Origin: Anaerolineales bacterium
GTDB taxonomy: Bacteria; Chloroflexota; Anaerolineae; Anaerolineales; UBA4823
Assembly (NCBI GenBank): GCA_020060465.1
Contig: JAGVAD010000006.1
Coordinates: 1-64,000, forward strand
Direction of reading: 5' to 3'
Length of the DNA stretch: 64,000 nt
The notes beneath the pieces were generated by a model, which did no database searches, had not been told where the DNA came from, and saw only the letters and a list, made by a program, of their open reading frames with translations. Made by a program: the position numbers and the translations under genes. This document shows, piece after piece, positions 16,642 through 26,210 of the stretch; the first letter of the stretch is position 1; each line of letters starts with the position of its first letter.

Positions 16642-18214
16642 TCCAGTTTTCCTCGGAAAGATTTGTGTTATGAGCTTTCATTGCTTCTTCGTCGGCTTGA
16701 GCTTCAACCAAGAGGGTGGTAAGATTTTCACGGTCATATAGATAGTTTAGCTCGCGAATACGTTTGCAAAGCTCCTCGCTGGTTGCGTCGCTGCTCATTC
16801 GCCAGCTCCAATTGCCGCTGGGGTTACCTGGATAGTTCATGCGTGCCGTATTGTCCAGATTCAGAAAATCCTGCATAGGCGCCAACGCAAAGACAGCCAC
16901 CGATGACCAGCAACCACGGATCAGATCCCAGGCGACGTTCGTTCCGTCCCGGTCCATATAACGCCGGTAGAAGTCCACCTCCTCTTCTCCAACACGTTGA
17001 TACCAGCCCAGCGCTGTATCGTTATCATGGGTGCCTGTGTAAACCACACAATTTACCGGATAATTATGGGGCAAGAAGGGGTCCTTCGGCCCACCGCCAA
17101 AGGCAAATTGCAGGATTTTCATCCCTGGCAGGTGAAAAGTTTCACGCAGCTCAACTACATCCGGCGTAATCACTCCCAGGTCCTCAGCGATAATGGGCAG
17201 CTCGCCCAACGATTTGTGCAGCGTTTGGAAGAAGTCCATCCCTGGGGCAGGCGCCCAACGCCCTTTTTCTGCGGTTTTGGCTTCCGCGGGCACTTCCCAA
17301 TAAGCACAAAAACCGCGGAAATGATCCAACCGCACAATATCCACCAGAGAAAGTGTCGCTTTAAGTCGGTCAATCCACCACCGATAGCCGGAGGCTTGAT
17401 GTACATCCCAGCGATATAAAGGATTACCCCACAGTTGACCGGTAGGCGAAAAATAATCTGGCGGCACACCGGCCACGAACAACGGATTACCGCGCTCATC
17501 CAAATAAAAAAGCTCGGGATGCGCCCACACATCGGAGCTGTCGTGAGCGACAAAAATGGGCACATCGCCAATAATCGAAATACCTTTGTCATGCGCATAT
17601 TGGCGCAAAGCATTCCACTGGCGGAAGAAGAGAAATTGTCGGAAAGCGTGGCGTTCAACGGCAGACGCATATTGGTTGCGCAGCGTCGCCAAAGCTTCTG
17701 GGCGACGATCGCGCAACGGCGGCTCCCAATCTGTCCAGGGTCTGCCCAGATGAGTCTCTTTTAAAGCCATAAACAGGGCGAAATCCTCCAGCCAGGCAGC
17801 CTGGGTACCGCGAAAAACCTCGAACGCCTCACGTAGTGGGTGATCGTTTGCGCGGCTGAAGTGCTGATAAGCGCGATCCAACACGGCAAGCTTCCAGGGA
17901 ATGAGCGCGCCGAAATCCACTCGATTGGCGGGGAAATCTGGCTGATCAGTCAGATCGCCGCGCGTGAGCAAGCCATCCTCGATCAGCGCCTCAGGGCTGA
18001 CCAGGTAGGGGTTGCCGGCGAAAGCCGAGAAACTCTGGTACGGCGAGTCGCCGTAACCGGTGGGTCCCAGCGGCAGCACCTGCCACAGCGAGCAGCCAGC
18101 GGCGGATAGAAAATCTACCCAGGAGCATGCTTGAGGTCCAATATCGCCTATTCCATAAGGCCCAGGCAGACTGGTTGGATGCAGCAAGATGCCGGACGAA
18201 CGAGCGAATGTCAT
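16634..18214 (-). CDS. malQ: 4-alpha-glucanotransferase (GH77, amylomaltase)
   Basis: Transfers alpha-1,4-glucan segments between maltodextrins; cytoplasmic glycogen/maltose metabolism. The 526-residue length is typical. Motifs: the opening SSGILLHPTSLPGPYGIGD, GDVPIFVAHDSSDVW, the nucleophile region IVRLDHFRGFCAYWEVP, the acid region PIIAEDLGVIT, and YTGTHDNDTALGW. Start ATG 18214 has gagg upstream. It sits 15 bases after glgC and overlaps the aminopeptidase, forming a minus-strand unit glgC-malQ-M29. Confidence 0.97.
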   Translation of the reverse strand: MTFARSSGILLHPTSLPGPYGIGDIGPQACSWVDFLSAAGCSLWQVLPLGPTGYGDSPYQSFSAFAGNPYLVSPEALIEDGLLTRGDLTDQPDFPANRVDFGALIPWKLAVLDRAYQHFSRANDHPLREAFEVFRGTQAAWLEDFALFMALKETHLGRPWTDWEPPLRDRRPEALATLRNQYASAVERHAFRQFLFFRQWNALRQYAHDKGISIIGDVPIFVAHDSSDVWAHPELFYLDERGNPLFVAGVPPDYFSPTGQLWGNPLYRWDVHQASGYRWWIDRLKATLSLVDIVRLDHFRGFCAYWEVPAEAKTAEKGRWAPAPGMDFFQTLHKSLGELPIIAEDLGVITPDVVELRETFHLPGMKILQFAFGGGPKDPFLPHNYPVNCVVYTGTHDNDTALGWYQRVGEEEVDFYRRYMDRDGTNVAWDLIRGCWSSVAVFALAPMQDFLNLDNTARMNYPGNPSGNWSWRMSSDATSEELCKRIRELNYLYDRENLTTLLVEAQADEEAMKAHNTNLSEENWND

Positions 18215-18229
18215 TTTTGGCCTCGATGG

Positions 18230-19492
18230 TTATAATTCATAAGGAAGACGCTTGGTTTGAACAATCGCGCCGCCGCGAACGATCTGAGACGAATAATCTT
18301 CTGGGCAGACGTCGGTGCCGATCACTGCGCCAGGTTCGACGATCATGCCCCCAGGGATACGGCTGTTTTTCCCAACTGTAGTGATGATAGGCGTTATGCC
18401 GGCGCGACGCGCCCCAACGCGGGCTTTTTCGCCGATGACAACCTTCTTATCAATGATGGCGTGTTCTACCACCGCTTCAGCTTCGATGATCGCGTCGGTC
18501 AGGATCACCGATTCGCGCACCACCGCCCCAGGGCCAATCTGTACGCCGGGCGAAATCACGCTGCGTTCCACCATTGAACCAGGGGACAGAACACATCCAT
18601 CGGTGATCATGCTATCCATTACCATCGCTCCACTGGCGAAGCGCACCGGCGGGCGTTCTTCGGTGCGGGTGTGTATGATCCAGGAACGGTCGTTTAAATC
18701 TATCGGCGGTGGGTTTGCCAGCAAATCCATGTGCGCTTTCCAGTAAGAATCAACGGTGCCCACATCCACCCAATATTCCTCGTAGGGGAAAGCAAACACC
18801 CGTTTGCCCTCAGCCACCAAACGCGGCAAAATGTCCTTACCAAAATCGTGGGAGGAATCGGACCGGGTGTGGTCTTCCCATAAGGCGCGATCGAGGACGC
18901 GTGTATCGAAAAGATAGACTCCCATGTTTGCCAGATCAGAAGGCGGGTTTTCGGGTTTTTCTACAAAGGAGGTTACTGCTAAATCATCATTGATCCCCAA
19001 GATGCCAAAACGTGAGGCTTCTTCCAGGGGGACGCGGATCGCCGCAATGGTCAAATCCGCCTGACGGCGCAGATGTTCTTCGATCAACCGTCGGTAATCC
19101 ATGCGGTAAATGTGATCCCCAGAGAGGATCAGCACCAAATCCGGCAACCCGCGTTTGATGAATAAAAAGTTTTGCTGCACCGCGTCCGCCGTGCCCAGAT
19201 ACCAATCAGAACTGCCGCGTGCTTTGTAGGGGGTGTGAATGCTGACGCCGCCGGTAAAATTGCGGTCCAGATCCCAGGGCACACCCGAACCAATATGCTC
19301 CACCAATGAATGCGGACGATATTGCACCAGAATCATGACATCAAAAATGCCCGAATTGACGCAGTTTGACAAGGTAAAATCAATGATGCGGTACTTCCCG
19401 GCGAAAGGAACCGCGGGTTTGGTGCGCTTGGCTGTCAATACGCCCAGACGAGACCCCTCGCCGCCAGCTAAAATCACAGCACGAATTTTCAT
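18230..19492 (-). CDS. glgC: Glucose-1-phosphate adenylyltransferase
   Basis: Makes ADP-glucose for glycogen synthesis. 420 residues: the N-terminal nucleotidyltransferase with AGGEGSRLGVLTAKRTKPAVPF, FTLSNCVNSGIFDV, LSGDHIYRMDYR and DFGKDILPRL, and a C-terminal left-handed beta-helix with hexapeptide repeats ending in IVRGGAIVQTKR. A very strong ribosome site (aaaggaggagg) precedes ATG 19492. It lies 60 bases after the SRPBCC-PDZ-DinB gene and just before malQ. GH57 and GH13 genes nearby point to a storage-glucan region. Confidence 0.97.
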   Translation of the reverse strand: MKIRAVILAGGEGSRLGVLTAKRTKPAVPFAGKYRIIDFTLSNCVNSGIFDVMILVQYRPHSLVEHIGSGVPWDLDRNFTGGVSIHTPYKARGSSDWYLGTADAVQQNFLFIKRGLPDLVLILSGDHIYRMDYRRLIEEHLRRQADLTIAAIRVPLEEASRFGILGINDDLAVTSFVEKPENPPSDLANMGVYLFDTRVLDRALWEDHTRSDSSHDFGKDILPRLVAEGKRVFAFPYEEYWVDVGTVDSYWKAHMDLLANPPPIDLNDRSWIIHTRTEERPPVRFASGAMVMDSMITDGCVLSPGSMVERSVISPGVQIGPGAVVRESVILTDAIIEAEAVVEHAIIDKKVVIGEKARVGARRAGITPIITTVGKNSRIPGGMIVEPGAVIGTDVCPEDYSSQIVRGGAIVQTKRLPYEL

Positions 19493-19552
19493 CTTACCCT
19501 CCTCCTTTCAAAACGATAACGCCTGAACATCGGCTAACTCTTGTTCAATCCA

Positions 19553-20833
19553 TCAATCTGTTGAACCAACCTCAATATCCAATAGCGGACTGGTTTGAGT
19601 CGCAACCTCTTCTGCAAGGGGATATTGTTCACGCCCCATCTTTAACAGCGAACCTATATACTGCACATGATCGCGGAAGTGAGCGGGCAGATTCAGCAAA
19701 CCATACCCCAGCCGCCAGTAACTGCGTTTTCTGGCGACAAACTCTGGCGGCAAACCCGCCAACAACGCCACTGTCTCCGCCTGGTTGCGACGCAACTCGT
19801 CGCGCAAGGCTTTCAAGGTCGAGAACGTCTTAACGGTAGCCGATAATCGCGATATATGGGGGGTGGGAAACCATAACTCAGCCTCGTGTCCATCCAGAAA
19901 GCGGGCGATCCAGGCATGGGCATCGCGTTCGGCAGCAATGAGGTGCGCCAAAGTCTCTTTCACCGTCCATTCGCCGGGGGTACTCCTGAAATCGGCGCCT
20001 TCTTCTGATGTTCCTTCCAGCGCATTATTCAGTTCTTCTTCCAGCCTGTGGTAAATCTCGCGCATCTGGTCAGCCAGCTCGGCTGCCGTTTCAGGGATTT
20101 CAGGCAAAGGCCGCGAAGATAAGACCAGCTTTACACTTTGTCGTTCGTCGCCGCGGTAAAACCAAACTTTTACCTTGTCGCCCGCTTCATGCTGTTGCAA
20201 AACGGCTTGCAGGTCATTCAGCCCGGCGACTTTACGACCAGCAACTTTCACGATAATATCATCTTTTTGCAAACCAGCCAACTGCGCTCCCTGACCTTCC
20301 AAGACGCCGTGCAAGCGCAGCCCCGCCTGTACCGGCAAACCCAACAACGAGGCCTGCTCTGGCGTGAGTTCGTCCAACCCGCTCACCCCCAACACCGGTC
20401 GGCGCAACAGACGCAGGTCGCGGCCAGTTTCTAACACCGATTTCAGGTTTTCCAGCGCCTGGCGCCAGCCTTTGCGAATAGCCTTACGCGCCTGGAACCA
20501 CACTTTTCCACCGCCAATGCCCTGATGCAACAGGCTCAGACGGGCACCCTGCTCATCGGGCTTGATGATAATCTTCACCTGCGTGGCGCCTGGCTCGCCG
20601 CGGCCATGCCAGGAAAAGACCAGTCGTTCGTCTGACCGCACTTCGATGAACTCGCCGTTGGCGTAATAACCGCTCGACCACCACAGATAAAGTCGTCCGC
20701 CTTCATAAGCGTCAACCTGCGCCACATCGCAAAGCCACTCTGTCAATGCCGAAGCGCTGATAAAGGCGCTGTACACTTCAGCGACTGAGGCGGCAATGGC
20801 GATCTTGAATTTCAGGTCGTTATGATCCGTCAT
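19553..20833 (-). CDS. SRPBCC (AHSA1-like) - PDZ - DinB fusion protein
   Basis: 426 residues with three modules. (1) AHSA1/START-like ligand-binding fold, about 6-135 (FKIAIAASVAEVYSAFISA, TEWLCDVAQVD, GGRLYLWWSSGYYANGEF). (2) PDZ domain, about 145-235 (PVLGVSGLDELTPEQASLLG, GAQLAGLQKDDIIVKVAGRKV). (3) DinB/YfiT-like four-helix bundle, about 243-400 (WTVKETLAHLIAAERDAHAWI, LPAHFRDHVQYI); two histidines of a possible metal triad are visible in AHL and DHV. There is no signal peptide or membrane segment, so it is probably cytoplasmic. It precedes glgC on the same strand, and its upstream region is shared with the divergent GH57 gene. The function is unknown. Confidence 0.82.
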   Translation of the reverse strand: MTDHNDLKFKIAIAASVAEVYSAFISASALTEWLCDVAQVDAYEGGRLYLWWSSGYYANGEFIEVRSDERLVFSWHGRGEPGATQVKIIIKPDEQGARLSLLHQGIGGGKVWFQARKAIRKGWRQALENLKSVLETGRDLRLLRRPVLGVSGLDELTPEQASLLGLPVQAGLRLHGVLEGQGAQLAGLQKDDIIVKVAGRKVAGLNDLQAVLQQHEAGDKVKVWFYRGDERQSVKLVLSSRPLPEIPETAAELADQMREIYHRLEEELNNALEGTSEEGADFRSTPGEWTVKETLAHLIAAERDAHAWIARFLDGHEAELWFPTPHISRLSATVKTFSTLKALRDELRRNQAETVALLAGLPPEFVARKRSYWRLGYGLLNLPAHFRDHVQYIGSLLKMGREQYPLAEEVATQTSPLLDIEVGSTD

Positions 20834-20998
20834 TTTTTGGCTCCTTCCTATCTAATTCAAAAGGGTCAGCATACTGAGGCTGCTGAAAACATACCATAAA
20901 CGCCGCGTTGGAATAGCTGGGCTGCTCCGATTCTATCAAACAAAAGCCCTCTATTGGAAACATTCGCCAGGACATAAACACGAATCAGCAAATTGCAC

Positions 20999-21020
20999 GA
21001 TAGATAAACGATTATCTATC
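20999..21020. promoter_or_regulatory. Palindromic candidate operator
   Basis: gatagataa (20999-21007) and ttatctatc (21012-21020) form a perfect 9-bp inverted repeat with a 4-base centre. It lies in the 235-base gap between the divergent SRPBCC-PDZ-DinB and GH57 genes, 48 bases before the GH57 start, as expected for a dimeric repressor site. There is no GC-rich stem, which argues against a terminator. The regulator is unknown. Confidence 0.45.
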
Positions 21021-21068
21021 CTTGCAGTTCGGTCTTGGCAAAGCAACCTAAAGCGGATAAAATTATTT

Positions 21069-22493
21069 GTGCAATCATCTATGTGCGCAACACACCACAC
21101 GACAGCCTTCAGTATTCACGCACATTTCTATCAACCGCCGCGCGAAGATCCATTCACCGGTGAAATTCCGGTTGAGAGCAGCGCGGCGCCCTATCTAAAC
21201 TGGAACGAGCGCATTCACGCCGAATGCTACCGACCGAATGCGCAATTGCGCAACTTTGAGCGCATCAGCTTTAATATTGGACCAACGCTGATCTCCTGGC
21301 TTCAATCCCGTCATCCGGTCACCTATCAACAAATCCTGGAACAAGACCGCGCCAATCTAAAGCATTACGGCGTGGGCAACGCCCTGGCTCAAGCCTATCA
21401 CCATACCATCCTGCCATTAGGTACAAATCCTGACAAAGCCACACAGGTCTATTGGGGGATCGCAGATTTCGAACATCGTTTCAGGCGCAAACCACAGGGC
21501 ATCTGGCTACCCGAAACCGCCGCAGACAATGAAACCCTGGATATTCTAGCCCGCATGGGGATAGAGTTTACAATTCTTGCGCCCTGGCAGGCTGAAGGCG
21601 GCGACATTGACCCTGGCGAACCGTATATCGTTCACCTGGCGCATGGGCGGAAGATCACGGTCTTTTTCTATCAGCGCGAATTAAGCGGACGGGTGAGCTT
21701 CGATCCACACGCCACAATCAACGCCGATCGTTTTGCCCAGGAGATCCTGCACCCCGTTTTTGATATACAAAAAGCACGCAGCGGCGAGGCGCAATTGTTG
21801 CTCATCGCTTCCGATGGGGAACTTTATGGTCATCACCAATCGCTGCGTGATCGTTTCCTGGCGCATTTGGTCAACGGAGCGTCCAGCTCGCTCGGCTTGC
21901 AAGCTACCTATCCAGCGTTGTGGCTGAAAGAACACCCACCGCGCCGCGTGGCGCGCATCCAGGATAACACCTCGTGGAGCTGTCATCACGGCGTTGGACG
22001 CTGGACAGGCGAGTGTGCTTGCACCCCTGGGGATCCAAAATGGAAACAACGCCTGCGGCAGGCGTTCGATCTTCTGGCCAGCCAGATTGACCAGCTCTAC
22101 CTGGATGAAATTTGTACGCTTGTGCGCGACCCCTGGCGGCTGCGCGCTCGTTATATCCACGTCCGCCTGGGAGAGATGACTTTGACAGCGCTTCTCGGCG
22201 AGGAAACCGACAAAACACTGACCAGCCAGCAATTGCGCCGCGTCGATCTGCTGTTGCAGGCGCAATTTGAACGCCAACGGATGTTCACCTCCTGCGGCTG
22301 GTTTTTCGAAGACTTCGACCGCATCGAACCGAAGAACAATGTGGCTTATGCCGCCCATGCCGCAGCGCTGACACAACAGGCCACGGGGGTTGATTTGGCC
22401 GCAGAAATGCTCATGGCGCTGCGCCAGATTTCCAGCGCCCGCACCGGTCTAAGCGCCGCACAGGTGTTCGAGGCTGCTTTCGCACGTTCGTAA
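21069..22493 (+). CDS. Glycoside hydrolase family 57 protein
   Basis: 474 residues of a GH57 type often found with glycogen genes. Motifs: IHAHFYQPPREDP (the HQP-type first motif), GIWLPETAADNETL (nucleophile-glutamate region), and IASDGELYGHHQ (acid region). The family acts on alpha-glucans, as amylases, branching enzymes or glucanotransferases; the exact activity is not decidable. It starts with GTG 21069 or ATG 21081; neither has a clear ribosome site. It is convergent with the giant GH13 gene (20-base gap) and divergent from the PDZ fusion gene. The length fits a GH57 domain without a long C-terminal extension. Confidence 0.85.
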   Translation: MQSSMCATHHTTAFSIHAHFYQPPREDPFTGEIPVESSAAPYLNWNERIHAECYRPNAQLRNFERISFNIGPTLISWLQSRHPVTYQQILEQDRANLKHYGVGNALAQAYHHTILPLGTNPDKATQVYWGIADFEHRFRRKPQGIWLPETAADNETLDILARMGIEFTILAPWQAEGGDIDPGEPYIVHLAHGRKITVFFYQRELSGRVSFDPHATINADRFAQEILHPVFDIQKARSGEAQLLLIASDGELYGHHQSLRDRFLAHLVNGASSSLGLQATYPALWLKEHPPRRVARIQDNTSWSCHHGVGRWTGECACTPGDPKWKQRLRQAFDLLASQIDQLYLDEICTLVRDPWRLRARYIHVRLGEMTLTALLGEETDKTLTSQQLRRVDLLLQAQFERQRMFTSCGWFFEDFDRIEPKNNVAYAAHAAALTQQATGVDLAAEMLMALRQISSARTGLSAAQVFEAAFARS

Positions 22494-22513
22494 GTCAACC
22501 GTCAGCTTCACGC

Positions 22514-25500
22514 CTATAGAGCCAACAATTTTTCCATCTGGTAGCCCGATTGTTGTTCCGCTTCCAGCAGCGACAGCACAACGTTGTAGCCCAAGCGCAA
22601 AGCATTCTCAAGTCGCTTGCCTTCCAATCCCTCCGAGAGCAAGCGCACTGCCAGCCAGATAAAGCTCCACCAGGCTAACTCCTCAAACGCTTCCTTGTTG
22701 AACCATTCGGCCCCTTCGAAAGAATGCACCAACAGGCAGCGGCGAGCGTCGTCGTCTTTCGACCAGGTTTGCAGTAACCGGCGCGCCAGGAGAGCGGCGT
22801 CAGCCTGCGCATCAAACCAATCCTGTTGACCAACCAGAAACCGGACGATCGCCATCGCCCGGCTGACAGCAGCTTTGTCCACCCCCATCTCGCCCAGCGC
22901 GGCGGCGATTTGCTTGGCGAATAGCCATTCGTCCAGCCAACTGCGGCTGCGCTCGACGGCGCCTTCCTGCCCCGCCAGCCGCCCCAGCGAGCTTACCAGC
23001 AGGCTGCTGAGTAAAACGCCCCAAATTGGCGGAGCGCCGCTGCGCAATGAGCTGGTTACCTGAGGGCCATCCAACAAATATTTCACCGCTTGTTGCACCT
23101 CTTTGGGTCGGCCAGCGCGTTCGGCGCTTAGTGAGGCGATGCTCAACACAGCATCTACTGAGCGGCGGATTTGCTGCGCGATAGATTCCACCACCTCCTG
23201 TGGAATACGCTGAGGGGACTCTGCACCTGATGCACTGACAGTCAGCGCCTCCGCAGCAACCTCTCCCAGCGGTTTAATCTCAGCCGCCTCGACTCCTGCT
23301 GCCTGGTTGATTTCATTCCGTAAGGCTTCCAGTAATGCCCTGGATTTGCGCTCTACTTCATCCAACGCCATGCGATAGTTAGCTGGATCATAGGCTTCTG
23401 CATCCACCCGATTTTGGATTAGCCAGCCCAACATCCCCGGGTTAATCAATTCGCGGAAGGGATAAAGCACGGGCTGCAAAACCATCTCCCGCAGAGCTTC
23501 CTCTATGCTGGGCACCCCGCGCCCTTGCAACTCCCACGCCAACCGGCCATATAGACCTTGTGGGCTATCCTCCACCTGACGAAAATCCAAATAAACGCGG
23601 CAATGATATGCTCCGAGTTCGACATACAAACCCTTCTGGCACAGCTCCTGGTTGCTGCGGATGTATTCCAGCCCGGCGACATGGTCGCGAAAGATGGTGA
23701 ACACGCCAGACTCATCGCGCAGCCCCAGCCCTTGAGCCAGCGTGCGTTGCACCAGAGACTTCTCGTCCCCCTGGCCGGTTTTCACAGCATAAGCTGCAGA
23801 AGTGTGGATCCAACCGCGCGCTTCAGCATAACGATTGTGGTACACCACCAACGCTGCCTCGTTGCCGAAGTGATTGGAATAAGCGAAGACGTCCTCGTTG
23901 ACGTATCCCTCTGGCGTGTACACATCATAGAGCAGAAACTCGCGCACATCGGCAAAAAGGTGTCTGCGCCGCAACAGAGGGAATATGATCTGCTCATGTC
24001 GCCGCACCAGATCTTCATCGGGTTGCTCGTGCCATTTGGGATAGCGGAACTCCATCCCATACTTTTCTACAAAGCCTTCCACCTGCCCATGTCCAAACAT
24101 CGGCAGGCCAGGCAACGTTGCCAGCAAGGTGCATACGCCGAAATATTTATCTCCCTTGCCAAACTGATCCACTGCCGTGCGTTCATCCGGGTTGTTCATG
24201 AAGTTGACAAAACGCTTTAGGATTTCGGGGTCGAATTCCAGAGTATTTTTCATCACCAGGCGGTACTCCTGGTTCTTTTCATCGCGCAGCATATTCATAA
24301 AGGCGCTGTTATACACGCGGTGCATGCCCAGGGTTCGCACAAAGTAACCTTCCATCAGCCAGAAGGCTTCAGCCAGCAGCAGGGTATCCGGTGCTTCCTG
24401 CGCCACTCGATCCACCACCATGCGCCAGAACTCCTCCGGGAAAGCCTGATCGAATTGCTCCTTGGTCATTCCCATGCCGGCGCGGCTGGGGATGTCGCCG
24501 CCGCTGCCGGGTTCGGGGAACCACAAGCGCTGAAAGTGCCGCTTCGCCAGCGTCATAGCGGCGTCGAAACGAATAATAGGGAATTTGCGCGCCACATGCA
24601 GAATAGTTTGGATCACCGCTTCGCGCACTTCAGGCAACAAGTAGTTGAGCTGCGCGGTGTCATTCCAGGGCATTGAAGTGCCATCATTGCCGTGATAAAT
24701 ATAGCGCTCTTCCCCGCTCCAAAAATCCACCCGCTTGAACACAACCGCCGCATCAGTGTTATCGTAATAATGATCTTCCAGGAAAATACCCACCCGATCG
24801 TTCCAGGAGAGATTGGGGCCATTGAAGCTATAAGTAGGGAAGGGGCTGTAGGGAAGCTGGATGAACCAATCTGGATGTTCCATCACCCAGCGCGAGTCAA
24901 TGCCCATGTGATTGGGCACCATGTCAGACGCCAAACGGATGCCATGTCGCCAGGCGCGCTCGCGCAACACCTGATACGCCGCCTCGCCGCCCAGATCGGC
25001 AGCAATATCGTAGCTGAACAAGGAATAAGCGGATGCCACAGCTTCCGGGTTGCCGCGCAGTTGTTTGATCTTCTGAGAGGCCGGGCTGCGCTCCCACAGC
25101 CCAATAAGCCACAATCCAGTAAAACCCCAACGCGCCAGCAGCGCCAATTCTTCTTCTGGCACCTGATCCAGGCGCTGAATGGGACGATGATATTTGCGCG
25201 AGAGCTGATCCAGCCAGACATAGGTGTTTTTCGCCAGCAGCACCAGGTTAGGCATCCAGTCCAGATCCGTGCTGAACCGTTCCGGCTCATAAAGATATTC
25301 TTCACCCCCATATTCATAGACCAGTGCAGGACCAGGTCCGCCGGGAGCGAAGATCGGCCTGGTTTCCTCTTTAATCAAATCCAGACCGCTCAGCAAACGC
25401 ACCAGGATGAAAGAAAGCATACCGCCCCAACGTGACCGGATAAACTCCAACTGGGCAGCCAATGAAACCGGATGGTAAAGCGCTGGGGCGCGCAGCATAT

Positions 25501-26155
25501 CCATCAAATTCTGGTTATCTGGGCCGAAGGGCGGCTGAGTATCAAAGAATTGACGCAACGCAGGAAAAATGCGCCGGTAAATCGTTTGACGTTCCAGATC
25601 TGCATCGTCAAATAATTCCAGATAAGGTTGGAAGGCCGGGTTTTCATTTGCCAGCCAAAGCATAAGCATTTCTTCCAAAGCAATCTGGCGGTTGGAAACC
25701 AGGGCGCCGTCTGGGCGCACAGATGACGCCTGCAAGTAAGCCTGGGGAGCAAGCTGGCCGCGATAAACTGGCATTGGCGGAAATTCATTGATAAATTGCA
25801 ACAAAGCCTCATCCAGTTCCGCCCTGCTGAATTGCTCCTCTAACCAGGAAACAGCCTGCTCCAGGGCGCGCGGGTTGCGCTGGCGGCGATATTCCTCGAC
25901 CACCTGATGCAAGATCTCGTCTATCAAGCCCATGGCGTTGATTTCCCCAGCGCGAACCACTTGTTCAGGGTGTTTCGCCAGATCGCGCCTGGCGTTCATC
26001 TTTTGGGCGAACAGGCGCGCGGCTTGCAGATCGGCAAAGACGACGTTGCCGCTGCTGGTGTAGAGCGTTTCATCGAACTGGTAGGTCTCGCGCGCCCGGC
26101 GCGCAATATGAAATTCCATGATAACAGGTGGACGATCCGTATGATTATGTTTCAT
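22514..26155 (-). CDS. Very large GH13 alpha-amylase-family protein
   Basis: 1213 residues from ATG 26155 (ggag 8 bases upstream; the in-frame extension to 26230 overlaps the previous gene and is dropped). A central (beta/alpha)8 barrel, about 330-750, shows GFTGLWLIGLWERSPASQKI, DMVPNHMG (about 414), the nucleophile block RFDAAMTLAKR (about 530), the acid LLLAEAFWLMEGYF (about 593) and NNPDERTAVDQFG (about 655). About 330 residues precede it and about 450 mostly helical residues follow; I recognise no domain in them. There is no signal peptide, so it is likely cytoplasmic. With GH57 opposite and glgC-malQ nearby, a role in glycogen or maltosyl-phosphate-type metabolism is plausible. The exact specificity is unknown. 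Confidence 0.88.
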   Translation of the reverse strand: MKHNHTDRPPVIMEFHIARRARETYQFDETLYTSSGNVVFADLQAARLFAQKMNARRDLAKHPEQVVRAGEINAMGLIDEILHQVVEEYRRQRNPRALEQAVSWLEEQFSRAELDEALLQFINEFPPMPVYRGQLAPQAYLQASSVRPDGALVSNRQIALEEMLMLWLANENPAFQPYLELFDDADLERQTIYRRIFPALRQFFDTQPPFGPDNQNLMDMLRAPALYHPVSLAAQLEFIRSRWGGMLSFILVRLLSGLDLIKEETRPIFAPGGPGPALVYEYGGEEYLYEPERFSTDLDWMPNLVLLAKNTYVWLDQLSRKYHRPIQRLDQVPEEELALLARWGFTGLWLIGLWERSPASQKIKQLRGNPEAVASAYSLFSYDIAADLGGEAAYQVLRERAWRHGIRLASDMVPNHMGIDSRWVMEHPDWFIQLPYSPFPTYSFNGPNLSWNDRVGIFLEDHYYDNTDAAVVFKRVDFWSGEERYIYHGNDGTSMPWNDTAQLNYLLPEVREAVIQTILHVARKFPIIRFDAAMTLAKRHFQRLWFPEPGSGGDIPSRAGMGMTKEQFDQAFPEEFWRMVVDRVAQEAPDTLLLAEAFWLMEGYFVRTLGMHRVYNSAFMNMLRDEKNQEYRLVMKNTLEFDPEILKRFVNFMNNPDERTAVDQFGKGDKYFGVCTLLATLPGLPMFGHGQVEGFVEKYGMEFRYPKWHEQPDEDLVRRHEQIIFPLLRRRHLFADVREFLLYDVYTPEGYVNEDVFAYSNHFGNEAALVVYHNRYAEARGWIHTSAAYAVKTGQGDEKSLVQRTLAQGLGLRDESGVFTIFRDHVAGLEYIRSNQELCQKGLYVELGAYHCRVYLDFRQVEDSPQGLYGRLAWELQGRGVPSIEEALREMVLQPVLYPFRELINPGMLGWLIQNRVDAEAYDPANYRMALDEVERKSRALLEALRNEINQAAGVEAAEIKPLGEVAAEALTVSASGAESPQRIPQEVVESIAQQIRRSVDAVLSIASLSAERAGRPKEVQQAVKYLLDGPQVTSSLRSGAPPIWGVLLSSLLVSSLGRLAGQEGAVERSRSWLDEWLFAKQIAAALGEMGVDKAAVSRAMAIVRFLVGQQDWFDAQADAALLARRLLQTWSKDDDARRCLLVHSFEGAEWFNKEAFEELAWWSFIWLAVRLLSEGLEGKRLENALRLGYNVVLSLLEAEQQSGYQMEKLLAL

Positions 26156-26210
26156 CTTCACTCCATGATCCAGTCGCCTCAACTGGCGAGCGCCGCCAGA
26201 CCAGGCGTAT

